Made by a program: the position numbers and the translations under genes
Source of the DNA: Hyphomicrobiales bacterium
Lineage (GTDB): Bacteria > Pseudomonadota > Alphaproteobacteria > Rhizobiales > Devosiaceae
Length of the DNA stretch: 64,000 nt
NCBI GenBank assembly: GCA_027487555.1
Contig: JAIYDI010000018.1
Span: forward strand, 372,001-436,000
Direction of reading: 5' to 3'
The notes under the pieces: generated by a model
Told to the model about the DNA's origin: nothing
Seen by the model: only the letters and a program-made list of their open reading frames with translations
Databases searched by the model: none
Part shown: piece by piece, positions 52,441 to 60,368 of the stretch
Layout: every line of letters starts with the position of its first letter
How positions within the stretch are numbered: the stretch's first letter is position 1

Positions 52441-53219
52441 GTGCGGTTCAACCTGTCCTCCAGGCCCGCGGGCTGGTGAAGCGCTATGGCCGCGTCGTGG
52501 CGCTCGACAACGCCGATTTCGACCTGATGCCGGGCGAAATCCTCGCGGTCATCGGCGACAACGGCGCCGGCAAGTCGACCCTGATCAAGGCGCTGTGCGG
52601 CGCGATCGCGCCCGATGAGGGCGAGATCAGGCTCGAGGGCAGGACGGTCAACTTCACGAGCCCGATGCAGGCGCGCGATGCCGGCATCGAGACGGTGTAC
52701 CAGAACCTTGCGCTCTCGCCGGCGCTCTCCATCTCGGACAACATGTTCCTTGGTCGCGAGATCCGGAAGAAAGGCCCGATGGGCTCGATCTTTCGCATGC
52801 TCGATCGCAAGACCATGGAGAAGAAGGCCCGCGACATGCTGTCTGAACTGGGCCTCATGACCATCCAGAACATCACCCAGGCTGTGGAAACGCTGTCCGG
52901 CGGCCAGCGTCAGGGCGTCGCCGTGGCCCGTGCGGCCGCCTTCGGCTCGAAGGTGGTGATCATGGACGAGCCCACGGCCGCGCTCGGCGTCAAGGAAAGC
53001 CGCAAGGTGCTCGAGCTTATTCTCGATGTCCGCCGCCGCGGCCTGCCCATCGTGCTGATCTCGCACAACATGCCGCATGTGTTCGAGGTGGCCGACCGCA
53101 TCCATATTCATCGGCTGGGCAAGCGCATCGCCATCATCCGCCCGAAGGACTACACCATGTCCGATGCGGTGGCCCTGATGACCGGCGCGATGAAACCTCC
53201 GGCCGAAATGGCGGTTTGA
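52437..53219 (+). CDS. frcA: Sugar ABC transporter ATP-binding protein (FrcA-like)
   Basis: A 260-residue ATPase with one ABC domain only, as in FrcA and unlike the double-domain RbsA type. Walker A GDNGAGKSTLIKAL, signature LSGGQRQGVAVARA, Walker B VVIMDEPTAAL, switch LISHNMPHV. ATG 52437 overlaps the frcC stop (ATGA). Two copies would energise import with FrcB and FrcC. Confidence 0.94.
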   Translation: MSAVQPVLQARGLVKRYGRVVALDNADFDLMPGEILAVIGDNGAGKSTLIKALCGAIAPDEGEIRLEGRTVNFTSPMQARDAGIETVYQNLALSPALSISDNMFLGREIRKKGPMGSIFRMLDRKTMEKKARDMLSELGLMTIQNITQAVETLSGGQRQGVAVARAAAFGSKVVIMDEPTAALGVKESRKVLELILDVRRRGLPIVLISHNMPHVFEVADRIHIHRLGKRIAIIRPKDYTMSDAVALMTGAMKPPAEMAV

Positions 53220-53277
53220 GTCGTTCTGCCCCGTGACCCGTCGCGCGCTTTGTGCGACGACATAAAGCAGGAGGAGG

Positions 53278-53297
53278 CCCCGGCGCGTTTGCCGGGG
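53278..53297 (+). terminator. Hairpin between frcA and the dehydrogenase genes
   Basis: CCCCGGC (53278-53284) and GCCGGGG (53291-53297) form a perfect stem with a 6-nt loop; a second weaker stem (GTCGC/GCGAC) lies at about 53240-53260. No T-run follows, so partial attenuation or mRNA stabilisation is likelier than full termination. Confidence 0.5.
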
Positions 53298-53321
53298 TCG
53301 CAGTGTTTTGCGAGAGAGATC

Positions 53322-54368
53322 ATGACCCTGATGCCCGCCCTGGTGCTGGAAAAACAGCACGAACTCGCCATCCGCGATATCGACCTGCCGATGGAGGTCG
53401 GGCCAGGTCAGGTGAAGATCAAGCTGCACACGGTCGGCGTCTGCGGGTCCGATGTGCACTATTACACCCATGGCAAGATCGGGCCCTTCGTCGTCAATGC
53501 GCCCATGGTTCTCGGCCACGAGGCCGCTGGCACGATTGTCGAAGTCGGCACGGGCGTCACGAACCTCAAGGTCGGCGATCGCGTCTGCATGGAGCCCGGC
53601 GTGCCTGACCCGAACTCGCGCGCCGCGCGGCTCGGCATGTACAATATCGACCCCGCAGTCACCTTCTGGGCAACGCCGCCCATCCACGGTGTGCTCACCC
53701 CGTATGTTGTCCACCCGGCGAATTACACCTTCAAGCTGCCCGACACTGTCAGCTTCGCTGAAGGCGCCATGGTCGAACCCTTTGCCGTCGGCATGCAGGC
53801 GGCGACGAAAGCGAAAATCACCCCCGGCGACACCGCCATCGTCATGGGCGCGGGGCCCATCGGCACCATGGTGGCCCTCGCGGCTTTGGCTGGCGGCTGC
53901 TCGCGCGTCATTATCACCGACCTCGCGCAGCCCAAGCTCGATATCGCCGCGCGCTACCAGGGCATCATCCCGGTCAATATCCGCGAGAAGAAGCTCGTCG
54001 ACGAGGTCAATGCGCTCACCGAAAACTGGGGCGCCGATGTCGTGTTCGAGTGTTCGGGCAGCCCTCGGGCCTGGGCCGGCATCATCGATGTGGTGCGGCC
54101 CGGCGGCACGGTCGTCGTTGTCGGCCTGCCTGTAGAACCGGTGAACTTCGACATCGCCTCGCTCTCGGTGAAGGAAGTCACCATCACCTCGGTGTTCCGC
54201 TATGCGCACCAGTATGATCGCGCTATCGCGCTCATGGCGTCGGGCCGCGTCGACCTGAAGCCGCTGATCTCCGAAACCTTCAGTTTCCGCGATTCGATCA
54301 AGGCCTTCGACCGCGCCGTCGAAGCCCGCCCGACCGACGTGAAGCTGCAGATCGTGATGGACGAATAG
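53322..54368 (+). CDS. Zinc-containing polyol dehydrogenase (sorbitol/xylitol dehydrogenase-like), structural zinc site missing
   Basis: A 348-residue medium-chain NAD-dependent dehydrogenase. Catalytic zinc ligands C41 (GVCGSD), H66/E67 (LGHEAAG) and the Glu in MVEPFAVG are present, as is the Rossmann [11 protein letters not shown] with downstream [11 protein letters not shown] favouring NAD. Residues 93-110 ([18 protein letters not shown]) occupy the place of the structural-zinc Cys cluster (usually CxxCxxC...C) but contain no Cys. It probably oxidises a polyol such as xylitol or sorbitol brought in by FrcBCA-like transport; the exact substrate is unclear. GAGAGA precedes ATG 53322. Confidence 0.88.
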   Translation: MTLMPALVLEKQHELAIRDIDLPMEVGPGQVKIKLHTVGVCGSDVHYYTHGKIGPFVVNAPMVLGHEAAGTIVEVGTGVTNLKVGDRVCMEPGVPDPNSRAARLGMYNIDPAVTFWATPPIHGVLTPYVVHPANYTFKLPDTVSFAEGAMVEPFAVGMQAATKAKITPGDTAIVMGAGPIGTMVALAALAGGCSRVIITDLAQPKLDIAARYQGIIPVNIREKKLVDEVNALTENWGADVVFECSGSPRAWAGIIDVVRPGGTVVVVGLPVEPVNFDIASLSVKEVTITSVFRYAHQYDRAIALMASGRVDLKPLISETFSFRDSIKAFDRAVEARPTDVKLQIVMDE

Positions 54369-54393
54369 GCCGATTAGGGCAGGAGGGGACATC

Positions 54394-55176
54394 ATGGATC
54401 TGGGACTGAAGGGCAAGCTGGCCGTCATTACCGGCGGCAGCGTCGGTATCGGCCTTGCGATCGCCGAGGGCCTCGCGGCCGAGGGGGCGAATATCCTCAT
54501 CGCAGCGCGGGGCGGTGATCGCGCCAAGGCGGAAGCATCCCGCATTGCGTCCAGTTTCGGCGTCACGGCGCGCGGCATTGGCGCTGATGTCGCGACCGCC
54601 GCCGGTTGCGATACGGTCATCGCCGCTGCGTCGGAACTCGGCGGCGCCGATATCCTCATCAACAATGCCGGTACCGGCTCGAACGAAACCATCGCCGAGG
54701 CGTCCGACGAAAAGTGGCAATACTACTGGGATCTGCACGTCATGGCCGCGGTGCGGCTGGCGCGCGGTCTCGTGCCGCAGATGAAGGCGCATGGCGGCGG
54801 CGTGGTTCTGCATAACGCGTCGATCTGCGCGGTGCAGCCGCTCTGGTATGAGCCCATCTACAACACCACCAAGACGGCGCTGATGATGTTCTCGAAAACC
54901 CTCGCCAACGAGGTGGTGGGCGACAATATCCGCGTCAACACCGTCAATCCAGGCCTCGTGCTTACGCCCGACTGGGTGAAGACGGCAAAGCAGCTCGCCG
55001 GCGAAGACGGCTACAAGGCGCATCTCCAGGGCGTCGCCGACGAGGCGGGCGGGATGAAGCGCTTTGCGTCGCCCGAAGAGATCGCGCATTTCTTCGTGTT
55101 CCTCAGCTCGAACAAGGCGAGCTACTCGACGGGCTCCACCTATTTCGTCGATGGCGGCTGGCTGAAGACGATCTAG
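54394..55176 (+). CDS. Short-chain dehydrogenase/reductase
   Basis: A 260-residue classical SDR. NAD(P)-binding TGGSVGIGLAIAEGL near residue 14, NNAGTGS, catalytic Ser in LHNASICAVQ, YNTTK (YxxxK), and the C-terminal GSTYFVDGGWLKTI. AGGAGGGGAC lies before the ATG, 25 nt after the polyol dehydrogenase stop, so it is in the same operon. It probably oxidises or reduces a further sugar or polyol intermediate; substrate unknown. Confidence 0.9.
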   Translation: MDLGLKGKLAVITGGSVGIGLAIAEGLAAEGANILIAARGGDRAKAEASRIASSFGVTARGIGADVATAAGCDTVIAAASELGGADILINNAGTGSNETIAEASDEKWQYYWDLHVMAAVRLARGLVPQMKAHGGGVVLHNASICAVQPLWYEPIYNTTKTALMMFSKTLANEVVGDNIRVNTVNPGLVLTPDWVKTAKQLAGEDGYKAHLQGVADEAGGMKRFASPEEIAHFFVFLSSNKASYSTGSTYFVDGGWLKTI

Positions 55177-55238
55177 ATCGTGGTGGTCGCGGCTCCGAAG
55201 CGGATTGTCGCGACCACTTGTCTTCCAATCGCTCCAGG

Positions 55239-56663
55239 TCACGCTGCCGGCTTTGGCCCTCGTATAGCGGCTTCACGGCGGACCATCGCTGACATGATCG
55301 GTACGAGAACGAGCGGCAGCATTGCGAAGCTGCCAAAGAGCCAAGCGGCGGCGTTGGCCGGTTGGCCGGTAGTCAGCCCCGTGGCGTTCACCACGACTCC
55401 GGCAAGCGCCGCTCCCAGGCCACCGGAGAACAGCTGTACCATCGAGATGGCCGCCGAGGTCCGGTCGCGCTCGCCCTCTGGCGCATTGGCCAGCACACGG
55501 CCAGAAAGATGCGGCCAGCAAATGCCGACGCCGAGCCCGAGACCATAGAGCGCGATGCCGATGCCGCAAAGCACGGCGATCGCCGCCCAGCCATCCTGAG
55601 CCTGCGGCACGAGGATCGCCAGTCCGGCATTGGCGGCGGCGAGCAGGACGGGCCCGACCACGAGGCTGGTGCCGCTTTTGCGTTCGGACCAATGCGCGGT
55701 CATCAAGGAGCCCGAACTCCAGCCAAGCGCTACCAGTGCCACCATGTATCCGGCGACCAGCGGGCTCAGCCCATGCAGTTCCTGCAGGAACAGCGGGATG
55801 AACAGGTCACTCATGATGGCAATGTTGGCAAGGAACATACCGACATAGAGGCTCGACAGCATCGTGCCGGGAGTGAAGCTGCCTTTGGGCAGCAGGCGGA
55901 TGTCGCGGCGCTGGTCGATCACGCCCAGCGCGATGATCGCCAGCACCGCGAGCCCAACGAGCAGTGCAGGCAGCATCGCACCTCCCGTCAGGATTGACGC
56001 TACCGAGACGGCGAGCACCGCGCCGACGAGCAGCAGGATTTGCAGGATTGGCGCCTTCTGGGCCGGAGCTTCGTCCGTTGTCTTGGGAATCGCCCTCAGC
56101 GCCAGCACGCCGAGCAGCAGCGCGAGCGGCGCAATCAGGATGAATGCCGGTCGCCATGCGTTGAAGGTCGCGAAAATCCCGCCGATCGCGGGGCCGATCA
56201 GCGTCGCCACGCCCCAGACCGACGAGATCAGTGCAAAGGCGCGCGGCCATAGTGGTTGCGGGTAGACGAGCCGCACCATCAGATAGCCCATCGCCGTCAG
56301 GAGCCCGGCGCCGAAGCCCTGGATGGCGCGGCCCAGGAGCATCACCGGCATGTCGGGCGCGAACCCGCACAAGAGGCTGCCGATGGCAAAGGTCACGGCG
56401 GCGATCAGGTAGATCGTGCGGGGTCCAAGACCCCCGGGGCGCATCGCCGCAAACACCGAGGCGATGATCGAGGCGACGATGAACAGCGTCGCCTGCCACG
56501 AGAACATCTCGAGCCCGCCGATCTCGGCCACCACGGAAGGGAACAACGTGCCGCCGATAAAGACTTCGATGGCCTGAAGAGCAACTCCACCCACCAGCAC
56601 GATACTGGTCAGGGCGCGCCCGTCTGAGAAAAGGGCACTCCAGCCTGCCTGCGACTCGCTCAT
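55239..56663 (-). CDS. MFS efflux transporter, likely SoxR-regulated
   Basis: A 474-residue membrane protein with about 14 hydrophobic segments (DHA2-like). LVGGVALQAIEVFIGGTLFPSV in TM1, LGRAIQGFGAGLLTAMGYLMVRL (motif B), SVWGVATLIGPAIGGIFATFNAW (motif C) are visible. It is transcribed away from soxR, and the SoxR box sits in a 19-bp -35/-10 spacer (TTTACC/TACGTA) in its own orientation, so it is probably induced by redox-active compounds and exports them. ATG 56663 is preferred over the in-frame 56771. Confidence 0.9.
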   Translation of the reverse strand: MSESQAGWSALFSDGRALTSIVLVGGVALQAIEVFIGGTLFPSVVAEIGGLEMFSWQATLFIVASIIASVFAAMRPGGLGPRTIYLIAAVTFAIGSLLCGFAPDMPVMLLGRAIQGFGAGLLTAMGYLMVRLVYPQPLWPRAFALISSVWGVATLIGPAIGGIFATFNAWRPAFILIAPLALLLGVLALRAIPKTTDEAPAQKAPILQILLLVGAVLAVSVASILTGGAMLPALLVGLAVLAIIALGVIDQRRDIRLLPKGSFTPGTMLSSLYVGMFLANIAIMSDLFIPLFLQELHGLSPLVAGYMVALVALGWSSGSLMTAHWSERKSGTSLVVGPVLLAAANAGLAILVPQAQDGWAAIAVLCGIGIALYGLGLGVGICWPHLSGRVLANAPEGERDRTSAAISMVQLFSGGLGAALAGVVVNATGLTTGQPANAAAWLFGSFAMLPLVLVPIMSAMVRREAAIRGPKPAA

Positions 56664-56716
56664 TCTGATCCTCGAATTCGGGCCGGCGGGACTTGGTTCC
56701 CGTCCTCGTCGCGTGT

Positions 56717-56747
56717 TACGTACAACCTCAAGTATGGTTGAGGTAAA
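56717..56747 (-). promoter_or_regulatory. SoxR box and promoter of the MFS gene
   Basis: CCTCAAGTATGGTTGAGG (56726-56743) has perfect CCTCAA/TTGAGG arms as in known SoxR boxes. On the minus strand -35 TTTACC (56747-56742) and -10 TACGTA (56722-56717) are exactly 19 bp apart, the unusual spacing of MerR/SoxR-activated promoters. The -10 is weak. The box also touches the soxR leader, allowing autoregulation. Confidence 0.75.
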
Positions 56748-56754
56748 GCGGAAA

Positions 56755-57189
56755 ATGGGACGGGACTTCACCGTGGGGGAAGTAGCGCAGCGCTCGGGTC
56801 TCGCGGTTTCGGCGCTGCACTTTTACGAAGCCAAGGGCCTTATTCGTTCGCATCGCACGGGCGGTAACCAGCGGCGCTACGATCGTGACGTGCTCCGGCG
56901 CCTGTCCATCATCCGCGTTGGGCAGGAACTCGGCATCCCGCTCGCCGAAATCGGGGCGGCGCTCGCCACCCTGCCGCATGACCGGCCGCCGGCGCTCGCC
57001 GACTGGCAGCAGCTCTCGGAAGGCTGGCACAGCCAACTCGAGGCGCGCATCACGCTGATGAGCCGGCTCCGCGACGAACTCACCGGTTGCATTGGCTGCG
57101 GGTGCCTCTCCATGCAGCATTGCCCACTGATCAACCCTGACGACAAACTGGCAAATGACGGCTCGGGCCCGCGGCAACTTCTGCGCTGA
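56755..57189 (+). CDS. soxR: Redox-sensitive transcriptional regulator SoxR
   Basis: A 144-residue MerR-family activator. N-terminal HTH (TVGEVAQRSGLAVSALHFYEAKGLI), dimerisation helix, then the [2Fe-2S] motif CxxCxC...C (C112, C115, C117, C123: GCIGCGCLSMQHCPL), diagnostic for SoxR. It senses redox cyclers through cluster oxidation. ATG 56755 is preferred because the in-frame ATGs further upstream lie in or before the SoxR box. Divergent from the MFS gene, its likely target. Confidence 0.95.
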   Translation: MGRDFTVGEVAQRSGLAVSALHFYEAKGLIRSHRTGGNQRRYDRDVLRRLSIIRVGQELGIPLAEIGAALATLPHDRPPALADWQQLSEGWHSQLEARITLMSRLRDELTGCIGCGCLSMQHCPLINPDDKLANDGSGPRQLLR

Positions 57190-57233
57190 TCTGTGAAGAG
57201 CGCGGGAACATGCCGGCAGCACCCCGCGGAAAA

Positions 57234-57283
57234 ACACAGGGCGCGGTCCTGGCGGGAGGGAATCGCCAAGGCCGCGCCCGTGT
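57234..57283. repeat. Strong hairpin downstream of soxR
   Basis: GGGCGCGGTCCTGGCG-type left arm (57239-57254) pairs with 57264-57279 with two mismatches, and ACAC/GTGT extends it around a bulged A. There is no T-run, so it is not a classical terminator, though it may serve as one or as part of a structured RNA. Confidence 0.55.
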
Positions 57284-57428
57284 CGTGACGCGGCGCCCGT
57301 GGTGCCGGGTCCGCGCCATGGGACGCCGAAGCTGCCACAGAGGGCGCTTCCGGCATCCATTCAGGCCCGTCGGTCCTTGGAGGGGACAGGACCTTTGGCC
57401 TTGACCGGCAGATGGGACGCCGGCCCCT

Positions 57429-57546
57429 TCGTGACAAGTCCCCAGGGAGTGGGATGTCACGAAAGCTCGTTCACGCTCCGGTGAAACGGAGCGGGGGGAA
57501 GTGTGCTTTGGGAATGCGAGCTATGACGCTGGCAAGCACACTTCCC
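57429..57546. ncRNA. Three consecutive hairpins, candidate structured RNA
   Basis: Stem 1: TTCGTGACA (57429-57437) / TGTCACGAA (57456-57464), with inner TCCC/GGGA. Stem 2: GCTCCG (57476-57481) / CGGAGC (57487-57492), loop TGAAA. Stem 3: GGGAAGTGTGCTT (57496-57508) / AAGCACACTTCCC (57534-57546), all perfect. The 57190-57577 gap holds no convincing gene and no RNase P, 6S, tmRNA or SRP signature was recognised. It could be a small RNA or a mosaic palindromic repeat; strand unknown. Confidence 0.4.
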
Positions 57547-57577
57547 ACCCCAGGTACATGCTCCTGTGGACGCAGGA

Positions 57578-58021
57578 TCAGGTACCAACTGCGCTGAGGC
57601 GCTGATGGCGCACCCAGAAACTCACCATGGCTGCCGCCTCGCGCCGGAAGGCGCTGATATCGGCATGCCGTTCGAACGCGGCGTCGGCACCTGCGATCTC
57701 GATGCGCTGCCGTTGTTTCATGTCGCCCTCCGCCGCAAGGCCGACAACCAGCAGGTCGCCGCCGATGGCAGAGGCTCTGAGCGCGGCGATGCAGTCCGCC
57801 GTTGCATCGCCGCGCTTCAGATCGACCACGACCATGGCCGGCAGCTCGCTATCGGGCGCCAACCACAGCCCGGCAATGCCGGAGCCCGTCTCGTCCACCG
57901 GATCCACCCAGGACACCGACGGCGCGCCATGCGCAATCAGCATCCTGATCGTCTGTCGCGCCGAAAGCGCATCGTCATCCACGACGGCCAGATATGGCCG
58001 CGCGGGCTGAGAGATAGCCAT
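57578..58021 (-). CDS. Degenerate response-regulator receiver protein
   Basis: A 147-residue stand-alone receiver-like protein. The acidic pocket VVDDDALSARQ and a putative phospho-acceptor D67 (MVVVDLKRGD) are present. The conserved Thr/Ser of strand 4 reads Ala (VGLAAEGD) and the conserved Lys of strand 5 is replaced (AAFERHADIS), so normal phospho-switching is doubtful. No output domain and no histidine kinase adjoins. AAGGATGACC precedes the ATG. Confidence 0.75.
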   Translation of the reverse strand: MAISQPARPYLAVVDDDALSARQTIRMLIAHGAPSVSWVDPVDETGSGIAGLWLAPDSELPAMVVVDLKRGDATADCIAALRASAIGGDLLVVGLAAEGDMKQRQRIEIAGADAAFERHADISAFRREAAAMVSFWVRHQRLSAVGT

Positions 58022-58247
58022 TGGTCATCCTTCTGCCGCAAGAAGGGGCACGGGAGGCGTGGTGGTCGTTGAGAAAAGAACGTCTCGGGGGCCGCCACCC
58101 CAAAGACCCTAGGCTCCGCCAACCGCAGACCAGCTGCTGTCGCGTCGATGACCGGCATATGGTCCGATTGCCGGCGAAACTGAAGCAAAAGCCCGTTACT
58201 TGCGGTTACATGGCACCGTTTTACATGTTAATTAGCTTGCTCAGGCA

Positions 58248-60032
58248 ATGGGCGGACGGGCGGTGGCGGAACCAGAGCTGGACAGGTCGGCCATAGAGGC
58301 GGAACTCGCGCGTGTGCTGGCCTCCGCACCGTTCGAGCGATCGCAGCAGGTTGCCCGGTTCCTGCGCTACATCGTTGATGCCAAGCTGCGCGGCGACGAG
58401 GCTGCCATCAAGGCCTATGCCGTAGCGGTCGATGTCTTTGGCCGACCTCAGAATTTTGATCCGCAGACCGACCCGATCGTTCGGGTTCAGGCCCGCCGCC
58501 TGCGCGGTATGCTCGAAGCGTTCTATGCCCTTGGGCCGTCCCCGTTCGGCGTCGAACTCCGGCTTCCCATCGGCCGCTATGTCCCGGATTTCCTGCCCTC
58601 TGACACAGCTCCGCAGGCGCCTCCGCCGGCGCAGGACAGCGAATCACGAGGCAGGCTCGCGTTTGCCGCCACGCCTGCTTCGGCGTCCGCCCCGCAATCC
58701 GTGCCTGCCGAAACCCCCGCGAGTCGCGCCGCAGCAGGCTGGCTCTTGGCGCTGGCGCTCGCGCCTTCCGCGATTCTCGTTGTGCTGGTGGTGATATGGG
58801 GAGCCATCGAGCTGGGCTGGCTGTATCCGGGACCACCACGGACCTTGTCGCGGCCGGTCATCGAGATCGGGGAGTTCGTGCCGGTCCCGTCCTGGGGCGG
58901 CGACTATGTCAGCGTGCCCGGCCTTGCGGTCGAGCTTGTCTCCGACCTTCAGCTCTTCGGCGATGCGGATGCACGGCTCATGGCCTCCGATGCGGAGACG
59001 CCGGGCGTCTTTCAGCTCACCGGGCTTGTTCGACCGGAGGGCGCCCGCGTGCTGGTCACCGCGACGCTCCGGCGCGGCGGCACCGAGGCGGTCGTCTGGT
59101 CGCACAGTGTCGTCGTGCCGCTCAGTCTGCTCTCTGATCAAATCGATGAGGTGTCGCAGCGCCTGGCCGAACAACTCGGAGCGACCGCCGGACCGCTGCA
59201 CAAGCCGGGATATGATTGGCTGCAATCGCATCCAGACGCGTTTCGCAGCGGCGATCCCTACCTCTGCCGATTGCTGATCCGCAGCTATATCGCAGGGGCA
59301 AGCGCCGAAACGGCGCAGAATGCGCGGGCCTGTGCCCAGGCGGAACTGCTGCTACAGCCGGATTCTGCAGAGGCCCTCGTTACCAATGCAGTTTTGCGGC
59401 TGGCCACTGAAGCGCAGCAGCGTCCGCCGGGAAGCTATTCCATCGAATCCCGTGCCGTTGTGAATTCCGCTCTGCTCAGGGCGCGCAATCTGGGAGGAAC
59501 CTCGGCATTTGTCTGGTTCGGCGTCGGATTGGCCTATGATCAGCTCGGTCAGCGCGACAAGGCCATCGAGGCGTATCGCAACGCTTTGCAGCTCAACCCC
59601 GCCGATCTCGACATTCGGGCCGCGCTGGCGCGGTGTCTCGTTCTGTCCGGCGCGTCAACGGATGGCACAAGCATGGCGATGACTGCGATTGCCCACAGTG
59701 CCATCGTGCCCGGCTGGTATCGCATCGCACCTGCAGTGGATGGTCTGAGAAAAGGCGATAACGGGTTCTTGCTGCGGCAGGCGCAACTGGCAGCCGAAGG
59801 CGATTCGGAGCTTGGTGCGGTGCTGGCGGCTGTTGCCGGCAGACGGCTCGGGCAGGCAATGGTTCTTGATCGATACCTTGCGCAGGCCCTCGAAGGCCCC
59901 CGCATTCGCCGATATGGCATTCTGCCGGTGCTGCGCACGTGGGTGGCCGATCCGGAATTGCTCCGCACCATCGCCGCCGAAATGAGCCTCGCAGGCGTCG
60001 ATCCGGTCACCGTCAACGGCTCAGGCGCCTGA
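58248..60032 (+). CDS. Membrane TPR protein with DNA-binding-like N-terminal domain
   Basis: About 594 residues. Residues about 20-120 (FERSQQVARFLRYIVDAKL, AYAVAVDVFGRP, FDPQTDPIVRVQARRLRGML, LPIGRYVPDF) match the N-terminal domain of many alphaproteobacterial TPR/adenylate-cyclase-like proteins and may be a winged-helix-type domain. One TM (LALAPSAILVVLVVIWGAI) follows, then a beta region and C-terminal TPRs (FVWFGVGLAYDQLGQRDKAI, AYRNALQLNPADLDI). Function unknown; no cyclase domain. ATG 58248 or GTG 58263 could be the start. Confidence 0.75.
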   Translation: MGGRAVAEPELDRSAIEAELARVLASAPFERSQQVARFLRYIVDAKLRGDEAAIKAYAVAVDVFGRPQNFDPQTDPIVRVQARRLRGMLEAFYALGPSPFGVELRLPIGRYVPDFLPSDTAPQAPPPAQDSESRGRLAFAATPASASAPQSVPAETPASRAAAGWLLALALAPSAILVVLVVIWGAIELGWLYPGPPRTLSRPVIEIGEFVPVPSWGGDYVSVPGLAVELVSDLQLFGDADARLMASDAETPGVFQLTGLVRPEGARVLVTATLRRGGTEAVVWSHSVVVPLSLLSDQIDEVSQRLAEQLGATAGPLHKPGYDWLQSHPDAFRSGDPYLCRLLIRSYIAGASAETAQNARACAQAELLLQPDSAEALVTNAVLRLATEAQQRPPGSYSIESRAVVNSALLRARNLGGTSAFVWFGVGLAYDQLGQRDKAIEAYRNALQLNPADLDIRAALARCLVLSGASTDGTSMAMTAIAHSAIVPGWYRIAPAVDGLRKGDNGFLLRQAQLAAEGDSELGAVLAAVAGRRLGQAMVLDRYLAQALEGPRIRRYGILPVLRTWVADPELLRTIAAEMSLAGVDPVTVNGSGA

Positions 60033-60035
60033 GGC

Positions 60036-60368
60036 TCAGTGCACGGCGGATTTCGAGAACAGGTTGATGACGACAACGCCCGCGATGATCAGCCCCATGC
60101 CGATCAGCGCCGGGGCATCAAGCACCTGCCTGTAGATCAGCCAGCTGGCGAGTGAGACGATCACAATCCCCACGCCCGACCAAAGGGCATAGGCCACGCC
60201 CACCGGCATGGTCTTCAGCGTCAGCGACAAGAAGTAGAACGCAACGGCATAACCGACGATCGATACCAGCGAAGGGACCAGAACCGTGAAGCCCTGCGCC
60301 GCCCGGAGCGCCGTCGTCGCGATCACTTCGGCGATGATGGCGACCGCAAGATAGGCATAGGCAATCAC
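60036..60368 (-). CDS. Small multidrug resistance (SMR) family transporter
   Basis: A 110-residue, four-helix proton-coupled exporter. TM1 has the essential Glu in AIIAEVIATTAL; GVAYALWSGVGIVIVSLASWLIY in TM3 is family-typical, and the length matches EmrE/QacE. It starts at GTG 60368 and overlaps the murD2 stop by 4 nt, so it is translated from the peptidoglycan operon. Substrate (a toxic cation or another compound) is unknown. Confidence 0.93.
   Translation of the reverse strand: MIAYAYLAVAIIAEVIATTALRAAQGFTVLVPSLVSIVGYAVAFYFLSLTLKTMPVGVAYALWSGVGIVIVSLASWLIYRQVLDAPALIGMGLIIAGVVVINLFSKSAVH

Noticed and set aside
52218-54692. An 824-codon open frame on the minus strand across frcC, frcA and the dehydrogenase
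   Set aside because: It crosses three well-supported plus-strand genes and its protein is low-complexity, a typical third-position GC shadow.
57190-57577. RNase P, 6S, tmRNA or SRP RNA
   Set aside because: None of their conserved sequence blocks was found on either strand, though hairpins are abundant.
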